Of a stretch of DNA of 64,000 nucleotides, positions 1 through 12,050 are shown in pieces (within the stretch, counting starts at the first letter, position 1; every line of letters begins with the position of its first letter). Source of the stretch: Malurus cyaneus samueli (Eukaryota; Chordata; Aves; Passeriformes; Maluridae). The notes beneath the pieces were generated by a model. The model was not told where the DNA came from. It saw only the letters and a program-made list of their open reading frames with translations, and searched no databases. Position numbers and translations under genes: made by a program. The stretch lies in NCBI GenBank assembly GCA_009741485.1, contig CM019216.1, positions 20,358,322 to 20,422,321 of the forward strand, in the 5' to 3' direction.

Positions 1-847
1 GTAAGTTGCTGCAGATATATGGATATGAAATTAGTTTGCAGAGTGAGAAAAAACAGCTATAAAAATCTGCACTACCATAGGCACTATTTTATTTGCTTAA
101 TAAACTGGATAGTCAAAATGTGTATAGAATATAAATAAAACATCACATATGCATTCTAATGTAATATAAGCACGTTTTTATACAACTGCATACATTTAAG
201 GACTTTCACATTCCCAGATTTAGCGGCCTATATCTGCCAGCAAATGGTCTGAGATGTTCTGGTCAATGGCATAATGTAAATTTCAATGTGATTCTAGGAT
301 TAAGCAAGATTCTGATCTCCTGTATCATAAATGAAATCAAATTATTTTGTACCAGGACAGCTGGTATTTGATTCATGTTTTTGCATAGGTTTTTAACAGA
401 TCAGGACACTGTTAAAGTGAGATAATTTGAATTATCATTAGATAAATCAGAAGTGTGAATATTGCTTTTTCACACGGCAGCGTAGCTGATATCAGTGAGC
501 TGCGTTCCATGAAACCTCAGTGCTGTCATATCTCAGAAATACTCATGATTTACTTGGAACACTCATGGATGTTTATTTATTTATTCTTTTAGAACATTTT
601 GTCGGAAAGTGTTCCATTTACATTTAAAAAAAAAAAAAAACCACTGTTCAAAGAGTGGAAGGCAAAAGTGTAAAAATGGTACAGACTGCATAAATACTTC
701 ATAGTGAGAGTACTTTTTCTAACAGAGACATCACTAGCACATATTTTTATTCTATACTAACTTGCTCTCAGTCTAATTTCTCACATTTTTAAGGTAAGTG
801 GGAGCACAGGACTTTTAGACAGCTGCCTACTATTATGATATTCCTCT
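1..847. other. AT-rich unique DNA, no gene seen
   Basis: The first bases are GTAAGT, a perfect match to a vertebrate splice donor, so the window could begin at the first base of an intron. No exon sequence is available upstream to test this. The rest is AT-rich with stops in all frames, a TTTATTTATTTATT run near 573-587 and an A15 homopolymer near 628. I recognise no repeat family or coding segment. Confidence 0.6.
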
Positions 848-948
848 GAGCAACCTGCTGTAGTGGGAAGTGCCCCTGCTCCTAATATGGGGTTGGAACA
901 AAATGGTGTTTGATATATCTTCCAACCCAAACCATTCTGTCATTCTGA
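848..948 (+). mobile_element. CR1 LINE 3' tail fragment
   Basis: A 5'-truncated CR1 tail in sense orientation. It begins at the GAGCAACCTG...AGTGGGAAGTGCCCCTGC segment, passes through GGGGTTGGAACAAAATG and ends in TTCCAACCCAAACCATTCTG. CR1 copies normally keep the 3' end and lose the 5' end, as here. Its divergence (for example CCTAATAT in place of the usual CATGGCA) suggests an old insertion. Confidence 0.85.
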
Positions 949-1832
949 GTGTCTCCTCACACATTTTTTTTTTGGTTATGGTTTAATCATGTTAAATATT
1001 ATGGCAGTGAAGAATGAAACCCAGCAGCCTGAGTTTAACCTGCACTTTCTGAGCCAATGCAGTTACATTCCCTGGGCTAATAACAGAGTATTGAGAAAAG
1101 GAACAAAAAAAAGGCTTCTGTCAGGATAGAACCAGATTAACTTATCTGAATTCCCTTTGAATTTGTAACATTTTGACTCAGTGTAAATTCTCAAGCGTCT
1201 TAATGTAACTTAAGCAAAGCTGTAGTCAAGACCCATTTCTATTTGTTAATCCTCCTCCTATTTATCTCATCTTACCTTGACTGTCGGAACTCTGGATAAT
1301 AAGATCTAAGTAGACATTTTCTAGAGTTAGAGAAGAGATTCCTACTGTAATCTGGCCAAAATTACCCCTGAGGACATCAATCTTTTTCCATTCCATGAAG
1401 GAAAGATGGGGTGATGATAGCCCTGAATTAAACCTCTCAGTTAAGTGTCTAAAGTTGGGTGAGAAAATCTAAACCTTGTTAAACAGTTTGGGTGATCCAA
1501 AATGTGGGATGATATTATCTATTCATAGTGTTACCCTACTGTGTCTTTGTTCACTCGATGAAAGGAATAAAATAGAATGAGGGCTTTTATTCAGCAAATC
1601 ACACAATGGATTTTTAAAATGGTCTTTCAGGCATTTTCTATCTTTGATTTGGCAGGCTGCACAGAGAAACCCAAATGAGTCAAGAAAGAGCAAGTAAATT
1701 GTCATGAACTTCTTGAGCACTTCTTGAGGCCATCAAAGAATGTAGATTGAAGTACCCAAAATTCAGATGGGAATTCTTTTTTCTACCTTCCCATTGGCAG
1801 AGTGAGGATAATACAGTGTGGAACTTCAAACA
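949..1832. other. Unique AT-rich DNA, nothing recognised
   Basis: Stops are frequent in all frames and the longest frame (65 aa, minus strand, 1523-1720) has no recognisable protein content. Short A and T runs occur near 963-972 and 1105-1112. No repeat or RNA gene is recognisable. Confidence 0.6.
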
Positions 1833-2030
1833 ATAGAATCACACAATTAATTGGGTTGGAAGATCCCCTAATTCCAGTCCCCCTGCCATGGACAGAGATA
1901 CTTTCTACTATCCCAGGTTGCTCAGGGCCACATCCAACCTGGCCTTGGACACTTCCAGGGATCCAGGGGCAGCCACAGATTCCCTGGGCACCCTGTGCCA
2001 GGGCCTCACACCTCCTGAGTGTAATCCCAA
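1833..2030 (-). mobile_element. CR1 LINE 3' end, antisense
   Basis: Reads as a reverse-complement CR1. It starts with TAGAATCACACAATTAATTG and GGTTGGAAGATCC, then CCCCTGCCATGGACAGAGA, CACTTCCAGGGATCCAGGGG and CACCCTGTGCCAGGGCCTCA. Only about 200 bp of the 3' region remain. An 84-aa open frame across it (1802-2056) is just a translation of the repeat. Confidence 0.93.
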
Positions 2031-4489
2031 CCAGTCAAGTGCCTAGAAGAAGATGAGAAGAATCCCCAACTGACAATTAGTGCTCCAGATCTTTCCCTAC
2101 TCTTCCTTCACTCTTTTCTGTAGCAGTCAGAAACTTTCAGGAGTTAATGCTGGGAATTGCTGACCCTCAAGGTAACTGAAGGGTAGTCATATACATTTAA
2201 CTATTGCATGTGTTCTGAACCTTAACAAGGTTTCTTTCCCCACCACCACCCCTGAACTTGGATTTCATTATGCAGCATTTTATGTGTGTGAATTATTTTT
2301 CCACTAATGAGAAGTGCAGGGATTTGGGGTGCTAATGGAAAGTAGCAGGAAATTAATGAGAGATGGGAAGCAGGTTAGATTTTTTTTTTTCAGTATGCTT
2401 GTGTATGAATGGGGGTTAGTCTGTTGTATCAAGGGGAGAATAGATTAAGCATTTTGGAATGCACAACCCAAGAGGGATAGTTAATCCTGTTTTTGACAAT
2501 CACAAATGCAATACGTACAAATGAGGGGAAGCATTATGCATGATTTTCCTCATTTTACATACAGCACAATATGTTATTTTCCACCTCTTAATTCATGTCT
2601 TCATTAAGTAAAACTGCTCTAAGTCTAACTGGAGCATAGTGTCGATTTGGGAAAGAATTAAGATCTCAACAATGATACATTAAGTTTTCTTTTCTTTTAA
2701 AAATGTTTTAGGATATGATCTTTTCATTAGCAGATTAAAATATCTGATAAAGAAATGTGTTAATCAGTCTTAGTTTGCCTGGCTACTATTGACTGGCCAA
2801 GCCACCAGCTGTAGCTGTTAATGCCATGACCAGACAGTGTAGGCATCTGCCCTTTTCCAGGAAATTAGGGGTTGAAGAAGGCCTTCATGCATCTATGCAT
2901 ATATCAGGGCTGAAATCCTAGTGCTGCAAGGTTTATCTCACTCATCTTCCTGTCCTTCATGCCTCTGCTGGCATCCCACATAACCCAGATTTCTTTCCTG
3001 AGAAGACTGGACTCTACCCATGGCTGTGGCCAGCAACTCTTTTGTATGACATCCCTCAGGAACAGCTCCAGCGTTTCTTGGAGTCTTTGATTTGCAGAGA
3101 GTCAAATGAAACACCTCCATGTGATTTATGCTTGCTGCTGCTTCAGAGCGGCTCTAAATCTTTGTGGGAGATCAGTTTGTGTCCCAGCCAAACCCAGCGT
3201 GTTGTAACCTCACCCGCCAGTGCTGACTCCACATCAGGGAAGATGCCCTTAGGCTCCAAAGAAGGGAAAAAAAATAGTTTCTTCATTTCTTCTCTTAAGA
3301 GTGTCATGATTTTAACTGTTTACCCTTTATTCAACAGGCAAATTAAAATTCTCAAAGTAAACATGTTTCTATATTAAAAACAACTGCAGTTGTTTCAGGT
3401 TAATTATTGTCAAGATTGGTACAAGATAAAGCAAGGTAGTTATTAAACATTAGCTGGAGAGATGTTTAACAGTGGGGTTCTCCAATAAAAGAAAAGAAAT
3501 ACTGCTTTCTTTTTTTAAATTACTAAATGCAAAATGCATCCTTATGAGCCACTGGCTAAACAGTCTCACCATTGTGTTACTGTTACTGAACACTGGAATA
3601 CAATGAAGAGCAAATTGTCTTTCTTCTCAGGGGTAAACACAGTAAACACAAATTTTTTGCATTATGTAGCTGTAATAACCAGCAAAATTTGGCCTAATTT
3701 GAATTAGATATTGCTATTGGGATTCATCATGTTTATTTTTTAATTTTCTGTTAATTAATTTTTGGCCTAAGCCGGTTGCCAAGATCTCCTCTACAGAGAG
3801 TTTTGGGGGTGAGTTACTTTTGAAAGATGCCAGTCTTACACTGTTAAGGAACGTGGAAGCTGAATTCCCCACTGATTTCCAATATCAGCGTGCTGACTAT
3901 TCTACACCCAGCAAGAAAACAGCCAAAATCAAGGAGCTGCTTTCAAACGTTATAACAAAGCAGCTGTAGATAAAACAGCTTAAAAGTGAACAGAAAACTT
4001 CTATTCCAAAGGTTGGAATCAATGGGCTGCCTTTATGGTAAGTAAATTATAAGGTCTTTGAGCTGAGAAATTTGTGTTTCCCTGTACTTAGAAATCCTTT
4101 GCTTGTCACCAATGTATAGAACTCAGTAGAAAAGCCCATAATTCTATTAAAAAACAGAGCAGATTTCTGAATTTTGGCAGGGCAATGGCAATGTAAATGA
4201 ACTATTTTATATTCAGTATTTACACTGAAATCACAGTCAGCTGTGACTTATGTGACAATTGTCTTCAAGACATGAGACTCAGACTTGAGAAGAACGAGTT
4301 AAACCAAAAACCAACTTTGAAAATTTTGGCATTCTCATTTAACAGTTCCAGTGAGAGACGAGATTAATGACTGAAACTTGCATTAATGTTCTAAATGCCC
4401 CATATGTTGTATTGAAATGACATTCCATTCCCAAATAAACATGCACTGCTAAAATCAAGCACAGATTTAGATTAGACACAAGATATACC
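2031..4489. other. Unique DNA, no gene or recognised repeat
   Basis: Mostly AT-rich, with a T10 run near 2381 and open frames of 111 aa (plus, 3042-3377) and 60 aa (minus, 2938-3120) that overlap on opposite strands and resemble nothing I know. The part from about 3780 to 4010 is repeat-free and less AT-rich, with two or three CpGs. It could be a conserved element, but I cannot show this without an alignment. Confidence 0.55.

Positions 4490-4516
<27 letters not shown>
4490..4516. repeat. T27 homopolymer
   Basis: Twenty-seven consecutive T residues, ending nine bases before a sense CR1 fragment begins. Such a run is prone to length variation and to sequencing error. Confidence 0.97.
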
Positions 4517-4520
<4 letters not shown>

Positions 4521-4524
4521 TAAG

Positions 4525-4706
4525 GTTGATGAGGTCCTGGCACAGTTTGCCCAGAGAAGTTGTGGATGACTCATTTCTGGAAGTGTTCCAAACCAGGCTG
4601 GATGAAGAGGAGCCCAATTAGCAGCAGATGTCCCTGCTTACTGCACTTGGGGTGGACTTCTGGATGATCTTTGAGGTCGTTTCCAACCCAAACCATTCTA
4701 TGACTC
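4525..4706 (+). mobile_element. CR1 LINE 3' end
   Basis: Sense CR1 fragment: GATGAGGTCCTGGCACAG, TTGCCCAGAGAAGTTGTGGA, TGGAAGTGTTCCAAACCAGG, and the tail GATGATCTTTGAGGTCGTTT then CCAACCCAAACCATTCTATG. The middle (GAGGAGCCCAATTAGCAGCAGATGTCCC is the area, about 4605-4635) departs from the consensus, which points to an old copy. The T27 tract lies just upstream. Confidence 0.9.
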
Positions 4707-6754
4707 AAACTGAGAACCTTCATGTCTTTAGAAAGTAAACTCAAGTTTTTCTAAAGTTTAAATTATTAGCATAACTTTGGAAAGTTTTTAAGCATCACAC
4801 TTCCTACAACTTGGATAGAATTATAGGATTCCTTACTGCTCTGTGGAAGTCTCTGAATCCAGACAAAAGGAAAAGCTGGTACATTGCTCTTATTTGACCT
4901 CATCCCATCAACTCTTTGAGGGAACCAGTCAGATTTCTGTTTGATAAACAGCCTTTCTACCAAAAAGACAAAAAAAAGAGGGACCAAGTGTGTTTGAATG
5001 GGTGATAAATTCCTGATAGTGAACTGTGCAGTGTCTGCCTAAGAATAGTTGGGTTTCTCGAGTAGAAATTCACCTTTCTGGAATGCACAGCAGGCCAAGC
5101 TTTCATCCTTCTTGCTAAAGAAAGCGGTTGAGCACTAGTTCATTATTGGGCTAAGCAAGTACCTGTTGCAAGACCTAGCCTGGAGATCTGCATTCCTCCA
5201 AGAACAAACCTGAAAGTATTGCAAAAGAGCAGTTTCATAACCCCAGTGGCGGTTGAGGTAATGGGGAGATACCACATCTCTTCATGATTGCTTTTCCTGG
5301 GAAGTACAGAAGCTTAAAGCCCACATGCCTTGGCCATGTGATCATCAGAGCCCACCTGTAGAGAAGAAAAACCCCTGCTGTTTCTTGAGATTGCATAACC
5401 AGGGTATAAAACATTGTTGGTTCATATTGGAACTGGCTGTCCAAGCTTTCTTCATGAGGAATAAAGAGAAATGGAAATATTAGAAACAAATTCATACCAG
5501 CCCAATTAATTCTGCCTCAGAATGTCCTCTCATCCCTTCAACAAGTTCTGCCTCCCCACCTACTGTGAAAGAAACTGAGGTCACTGGCTCAGACATGAAT
5601 ATTTGCATTGTCAGCTTGGTTCAGCATCTGAAGCTGAGATTAAACTGTCCTGGAGACCCTGCTGAGACTAACCTAACCTAAATTTAGTTCATTGTGGTGG
5701 CTGAAATTTAGATATTCACCAGGTAACCACCAACATGCTCTATCATTCCCCCTCCTTAGCAGAACAGGGAGAGAAAATGAGATGGAAAAGCTCATGGATT
5801 AAGTTAAGGCCTGGGAGATCACTCAGCAATCACAGTGAATGTGTAAACCAGAATCATCCTGGGGAAAATTAATTTCATTTTTCACCAATTTATGACAGAG
5901 TGGGCTAGTGAGAAGAAAAACTGAAACAAAAAAGCTTTTCCTCAAGTCCCCGCATCTTCCTGGGCTCATCTTCACTGCTGATTCTTCTGCCTTCTCTCCA
6001 CTGAGCAGCACAGAGTGGATTGGGAATGGGGATTGGGGTCAGTTCATAGCCCTTATGCCTCTGCCATGCCTTCTCTCTCAGGCTGTTCCCCTCCTCCAGT
6101 GTCAAGTCCCTCCCCAGGGACAGACATTCCCAAACTTCTCCAAAGTGTGCCCTTTCCAAAATCTGCAGATTTTTAGGAGTTACTCCAGCAAGGGTCCTTT
6201 TTTTCATGCAATTCAGACCTTCAAGATCAGTCTTTCAGGATCAGCCATTCCAGTTTGGTTCCCCTGTATTCTGACATAAAACTTTTCCTACACTCTCTCT
6301 TAATGGACTGCAGCTTTCCTCAATCTGGAGGAGGCTTTTGTCCCTCATCTTCCCATCCTTCATGCCTTCTGCAACTTGAGGATTTTGGCTGACATCGTAT
6401 TGACACTGTGCTGGTGAACTTACCCTGAAAAGGCACACTTATCAATTATTTGTGTTAATATTATTTGTTTCTGTTGGAGAAAGCAAAGCTGTAAGTTCTG
6501 TGTTATGACTAAGGTTTTCATAACAGTGTAAGGAACATTGGAACCGAGCCAGTTTCAGTATCTGCTTTCCGTGTGTTGCTGTACACAGGTTTCTATTTTT
6601 AAACTGAAATTGGAGCCTACAAGTAGCCAGGTTCTTATTCTACATTAATATGTTTAGTCAGATACTCTTGTTTCTCCTACTAGTAACTTGCACCCTTTAA
6701 GGTGGTGCTCAGACTTAGGAAGGAAATAGATTTTGCATTTTCTTGAATGTGATT

Positions 6755-6785
<31 letters not shown>

Positions 6786-8240
6786 GTTAATAATTTTTAT
6801 GACAGGAAAATAGACTAATGTAGAGAAAAATAGGTTTTTTAGCAACCCTGAAGAGCTGTAGTTAAACTTAGAACAAACTTCTATTTAACTACAGTTTTTA
6901 AAAATAGAAGATCAGAGTATCTCAAAAAAGCTTGAAATTGAGTATTTTGAGTTTACCAGGACATTCCATTCTTTACTTGTATTCTTTGGATAAACTAGAA
7001 TGAATTGAAATCAGAATATTTCCACCACACATTCTATGCTCAATTGCTCAGCATTTTCAGATGGAAAAAATATTTGCACTGGAAATTTTCCAGGCAGCTT
7101 TCCTTTGATTTCTCCAAGCTGATTCTCTCCTTCCTTAGGCTTCTGGACAGAAATTCTCAGCATGGTGTCATGATTCAAACTGCTCTCCAATTCCAAACAG
7201 TGCAATTGCAGAGAATTTCCTGACCTAGCATTAAATCTGTGCTTGTGTGGTGTGTTCCTGTGGCTTTTTTTCAATGAGTGTGTTTGCAGCCACTAAGCTG
7301 GAAAAGCCCTGGAGCATTTTGGGGACCTGCAAATGCTGCAATGTTCCTGCTTTCTCAGCCCTGTCTGCTGCCATAAGTCCAGTGCACAGGTGGGAGTGGG
7401 AGTCTGAGGGAGTGCTGGATGCTGTGGGATCCCTGATGTGTCACAAATTCCTGTGTGAAAAAAAGGCTCTTTGCTGAGCCACTGTGGAAATCTGTGGAGT
7501 GCTCAACAGCCCTGAACGTTTTCCATCTCTCACTTGGGCAGGGGGTCTAAGGTTTGAACTGTGTTGTTCAAACAGCACCAAGGGCAGAAATGTGATGTTA
7601 AGATCTGTTCAAGGCCTTTATTTTGGTTTTTTTGCTGTTGTTATTTTTAATGTTGAAAGGCAATCCTGAATTTCCATACTTAGCAGTACAGAAATATCTA
7701 TATTCTGTGTATTTACAGTCATGTGTACAATTGGCAAAATGATATTTGGCTTAGGAGTCTAGAACAGTTATATACCACAAAATAACTTCATATTAGCAAA
7801 GGGAAATTCTTTAAATGCATCTTCAGGAAGAAGAAGCTAATCATAGATTTTCCTGTAGTCATAGACTCTGTCTCTAGAGTATTTTTGTAAACATGGAGTT
7901 ACTTCAAGACCTCATAACTCTCTACTGGGAACAAAGGCTGTGTCTATAGCCACAAATAAATCAAAGCCAGAGCGTGTTCTCAGTCTCCATCTCCGCCGTT
8001 ATCCAGAATATGAAACAGTTCACGTTTCCTGCATGGTTTTGGCTTAAACTGGTTAACATTCTCTTAGAGTTTGCCTGAGCTTGGTCCAGGGGTTTTGCAC
8101 ATGCTATGGACAGCCCTGAGCAGGAAGTTTGGACACTGTCTGGAGGGAAAGAGAAGTTAGATCTGTGTCTGAGGGTCAGGCTCTTCACCTGCAGAGTGGG
8201 ACTGATCTCCAACCGATCCATGACTTGCTTTGTTCAATTA
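4707..8240. other. Long unique stretch, no gene seen
   Basis: About 3.5 kb without a recognisable repeat apart from the A tract at 6756. Overlapping frames of 123 aa (plus) and 100 aa (minus) at 5905-6279 lie over one another on opposite strands and carry no recognisable domain, so I treat them as chance. A short TATAAAA sits at about 5405 without other promoter features. Frames at 7005-7669 are likewise unconvincing. Confidence 0.55.
6756..6778. repeat. A23 homopolymer
   Basis: Twenty-three A residues followed by GAAAAAAG. No retrotransposed gene body is visible upstream and no target-site duplication stands out, so there is no support for a processed pseudogene tail. Confidence 0.95.
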
Positions 8241-8628
8241 CAGAATCACAGAACCACAGAATCATCAGGGTTGGAAGAGAACTTTGAAATCACCTGGTCC
8301 AGCTATCAACCCAGCACCACCATAATCACCACTACACCACATCCCCAAGCAACACATACAAATTCATCTTAAGCACTTTCTAGAGCTGGTCATTCCACCA
8401 CCTCCCTGGACAATTTATTCCAATGCTCCAGTGCCCAATCAGACATTTCACTTTCAGTGAAAAATTTATTTCTTTTATCTAATCTGAATTTCCCCTGCCT
8501 CAAGGCCACTTCCTCTCATATTTTTGCTTGAGAGATGGCAGAGGAGACTGACCTCTGTCTCTCCACAACATTTTTTCATGTAGATGTAGAGAGCAATGAG
8601 GTCTAACCTGAGCTTCCTCTTCTCCAGA
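8241..8628 (-). mobile_element. CR1 LINE, older subfamily, antisense
   Basis: Nearly 390 bp of reverse-complement CR1. It begins CAGAATCACAGAACCACAGA and ATCATCAGGGTTGGAAGAGA, runs through CCACCACCTCCCTGGACAAT, CCCCTGCCTCAAGGCCACTT and GTAGATGTAGAGAGCAATGA, and ends CTTCCTCTTCTCCAG. Its consensus differs from the young CR1 tails elsewhere here, so it belongs to another subfamily. A tandem CA stretch (ATCACACACACAAAC) follows at about 8630. Confidence 0.9.
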
Positions 8629-11580
8629 AAATCACACACACAAACTCATAAGTTCAAAATCAAATTTCTTGGTAAAATAGGGCTAATGGGCTTAGACCAG
8701 ACCTGTTCTGAGATTTGCCTCATATAACAAGGTGACCCTAAACTTATTCACTGGGGCTTAAAGCAGAAGGACCATAACAAAGGACAAAATAGCTGATAAC
8801 TTTAATATCACCAACTCTTAAAATTCATTCAGCTGTCCCCTCACTGAGCCAAATACCCCATATTTAATGAAATCACCATTCATGTTTTGTTTCCTCCTAA
8901 ATGTTCATTCCAGAGAGGTCTTCAGACATCTTCTAAAAAACACCAACCCAAGGAAAATTTTTGCTTGAAAGCAGTGTGGATTCAAAGACTATGTGAGGTA
9001 TCTTATTAGCTTTGAGTTTATTCTCAATTCAGTCACAGGAAATATCCATTTTCCTGAAGAAGCAGCAGTTGTCATATTTTGCTGCTGTAGTGTGTGTAAT
9101 ATCAATCTCATGTTTATTTATGCATGTAAAGATTTTATTATTTACATTTAAATATTTATAACATTTCTGCATAAGCAGCCAAAAAAGTTCATCTCTGCCC
9201 TTTAGGAACTAAGCAATTTCATTTTACTAGGTAGACTTTTTTCTATATAAATAATTGACACATTGATTTCTCCCTCTGTCTTGATGCTATTTATATTATT
9301 TCTTAAATGCAAGAGGGTTATAGAACTAACAGACTGACTGGTCTGTTTTTATTGCCTATCAAATCCAAACAGACTAATATATCACATGAAGGATCTGGAA
9401 TAGGGAATGGTGATAAAACACTAAAAAATAGGAATGAATTCATTAGAATTCAGATATGGAAGCCTATGCTAATTACATTGCTACATTGAAAAAGTGTTTG
9501 TTTCTTCCTGGAAATAACTTTATGTAAATTTCTTTTTCCCTGAGATTAGCAGTACTGTCTGGCTGCATAGCAATAGATATAGCTGTGGTCCTTTCTTTCA
9601 GTAATACAATCTTTACATGATTTTTTGTGAAAAATCAAGGTATTTTAACAGGATTCAATGAAGCCATGATGGTTATATGGGAGCCTGTACTCAGAACGGA
9701 TTTTCCACTGTCCATTGGATCAGTTTCATTTGCTTCTGAGAGTGAGAAGAGCATCATGTTCATTCTCTCCTTCCTTCTCCACTAATTATTCTGGACAAGT
9801 TAAAACTGGCTTTAAAATTTTGTATCCGTGACTTCTGCTGAAAAAAATAAACAAACCTCTCACTGCTGTCATAACAATGAGAGAAACAAAATCAGTACCC
9901 ACTGACAATTTGGAATATGGGAGGGAAGCAGATGCACCATTTGTGAAAAAAAATAATGGAGCAGGTAAAAATTCCTCCTTTATTCACTACTATTTCAATG
10001 CAATGACCAATGGGGTTAATTTTTTCTTCTTTTTTGGAAAAGTTTCATTTAAGTCAGTGCAATTCCAGTCAAGGAGAAAGTAAATTAGTTTCATAATTCT
10101 GACACCAAACAGAGCCCACTAATTGGAATTATAGGTATTTCAGGTATTTTTACCATTTGCACTGTTGTACAAGAATGTGGTCAAAAACACAGAAAGAGAA
10201 AATCTCATCCCATCCATTGTGTTTGCAATCCAAAGAGTCAAGGAAAAGAAAACAGGAAAACCAAGTAACTTATCCAAGGTGTCAAGGCAATTGGAAATCC
10301 AAGTATAATGTCCAGGTTCTGTGCTCTAAATCAAGTTATTGGTTATTCTCAGTTATTCTCAAATCCATCACCAAAGGAAAACACAGTGGTTTTTTTTTTT
10401 TTAATCATCATTCATTGTTTTCCTTTGGTTCCTCCTCATGCTTTTTGTTCAATTACGTATTTTTCCCACATGGAAGCAAATTAAGAGATTATTCTTGCTT
10501 CTGAGCAGTCCTTAAAATCACACCCAACTCACCACATAATTTGCTACATAAATTTCCTTTACAGGTGTTCGGGAACCAGGGCCTGGGGGTAAATTTCCAT
10601 TGTTTCTCCTGGATCTATTAAAATAATCTCATACTATTTCAGTTTGCCATTTTAATTTTTAAGGTTTCATTCTGTTTCCTTTTGAGATTTAGAGATGAAT
10701 GTTCTTTCTCTGTTTAATTACAAAACCCCAAGTTTATATGGAATGTAGAAATCTGCTCCAATGTGAATGTTGCCATCTTTGCAAACTGCTCAAATAACCC
10801 AAGGGAAAAGAAGGAAGTGAGAGAAAGAAAGGGTAAAAGAAAATGCATAGGTAATAATTTAAACTACATCTCAGAAAGAAACTTAATGAAACATCTTCAT
10901 TGAGATTGAAAGTCAGACATGAAAATGAGATAATTTCTACCAAAATATTTCCATTGTTTTTTTTTTTTTTCTAGATCCTGACTGACAAAGAGACATAGTT
11001 TTTTTAATTTTTAACTTTTATTTTGAAATTCAGAGTAAGCTGTGTCCATTATTACTGGGATTAATCTCAAGTACTTTAAACAAAGTTAAATACATACACC
11101 TGGAGTAGGCAGACCAGGCTCCTTTCACACACAGGGGAGAGCAAGAGGTATTTCCAGAGAGCTGCTCTTCTCCTCCTGGGCTCTAGAAGTTAGGAAAGGA
11201 GTCTGACTTGGTGGGCACATATTTTTCTGCATTGACTATCAAAGGAAGTTACTGCATCACTCAGTCTGGGATGCAGAGTTTACAGAGCTCAGATGACAGG
11301 TGAGATAAATCTGTTCTGTGACTTGTCTGTGTTGCAAGCATTGCACAAAATGAGGGAATGTTTTCTCCTGAACGTGGCAGAAGCCATATTTTTAAAGATT
11401 ATAGATAGTTCCAGGTTTTTCCATTTTTAGGTTTCAGAGTAGAAGATTTATAAGGCTTCTGATATTGCCTTTCAGGCTGCTCCTTTTAATTTTGACTCTA
11501 GCATCAGATTCAAATACATAAACTAACTAGACCATAAACTTCTACAAAAATCTCTGCAAGCACTAGATGTATAAGTATTC
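8629..11580. other. Unique AT-rich DNA, no gene seen
   Basis: About 3 kb with no recognised dispersed repeat. It holds T13 at 10390-10402 and T14 near 10957-10970. The 115-aa frame at 10157-10504 (plus) is rich in Ser and Lys and reads through a T tract as poly-Phe, so it is not convincing. The part at 9110-9300 is strongly AT-rich. Confidence 0.55.
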
Positions 11581-11743
11581 CTAGAAAAGCTGTGGCTGCC
11601 CCTGGATCCCTGGAAGTGCTCAAGGCCAGGTTTGATGGGTTTGAAGCAACCTGGTCTGGTGGAAGATGTTGCTGCCCAAGGCAGGGGCTTGGAACAAGAT
11701 CATCTTTAAGGTCCCTTGGAAGCCAAACCATTCTGTGGTTCTG
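11581..11743 (+). mobile_element. CR1 LINE 3' end
   Basis: Sense fragment starting at AAGCTGTGGCTGCCCCTGGA, through TGGAAGTGCTCAAGGCCAGG, AGCAACCTGGTCTGGTGGAA and CATCTTTAAGGTCCCTTGGA to a degraded tail AAACCATTCTGTGGTTCTGA. The short gap to the next, antisense CR1 (about 240 bp) shows repeated CR1 insertion in this area. Confidence 0.93.
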
Positions 11744-11980
11744 ACTGGCAGCATCATCACAATATCTCTCCCTTCTGGAATAAATTTCACCTACAGAAAT
11801 ACATATTTTGGTGGAGGGTGAGGGATTGCATTGGTTCAAGTTTTCAATGTTAAAAATAGTACAAACAGGGAGGATTTGGAAATACCAAGGACAGATTATT
11901 TAGGACTCTAAGTAGTTTAAGCCCATTTAATTAAGAATTAAATGTTAATCACTTTCTTTAAAAACAAACCTATTCCATAG

Positions 11981-12050
11981 ATCATAGGATCTTAGAATCA
12001 TCAAGGTTGGAAAAGACCTCCAAGATCATTGAGTCCAAGCATTCCTGCAA
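11981..12050 (-). mobile_element. CR1 LINE 3' tail remnant, antisense
   Basis: A short piece: ATCATAGGATCTTAGAATCA, TCAAGGTTGGAAAAGACCTC and CAAGATCATTGAGTCCAA. This matches the 3' terminus of the CR1 type whose tail reads GGTTGGAAGAGACCTCCAAG in reverse complement. The 5' side is lost or too diverged to follow. Confidence 0.85.

Noticed and set aside
5380..5420. TATAAAA box near 5405
   Set aside because: AT-rich DNA gives such strings by chance, and there is no initiator, CpG island or downstream gene.
6756..6778. A23 as the tail of a processed pseudogene
   Set aside because: No gene-like sequence lies upstream and there are no flanking target-site duplications. The same holds for A31 at 51256.
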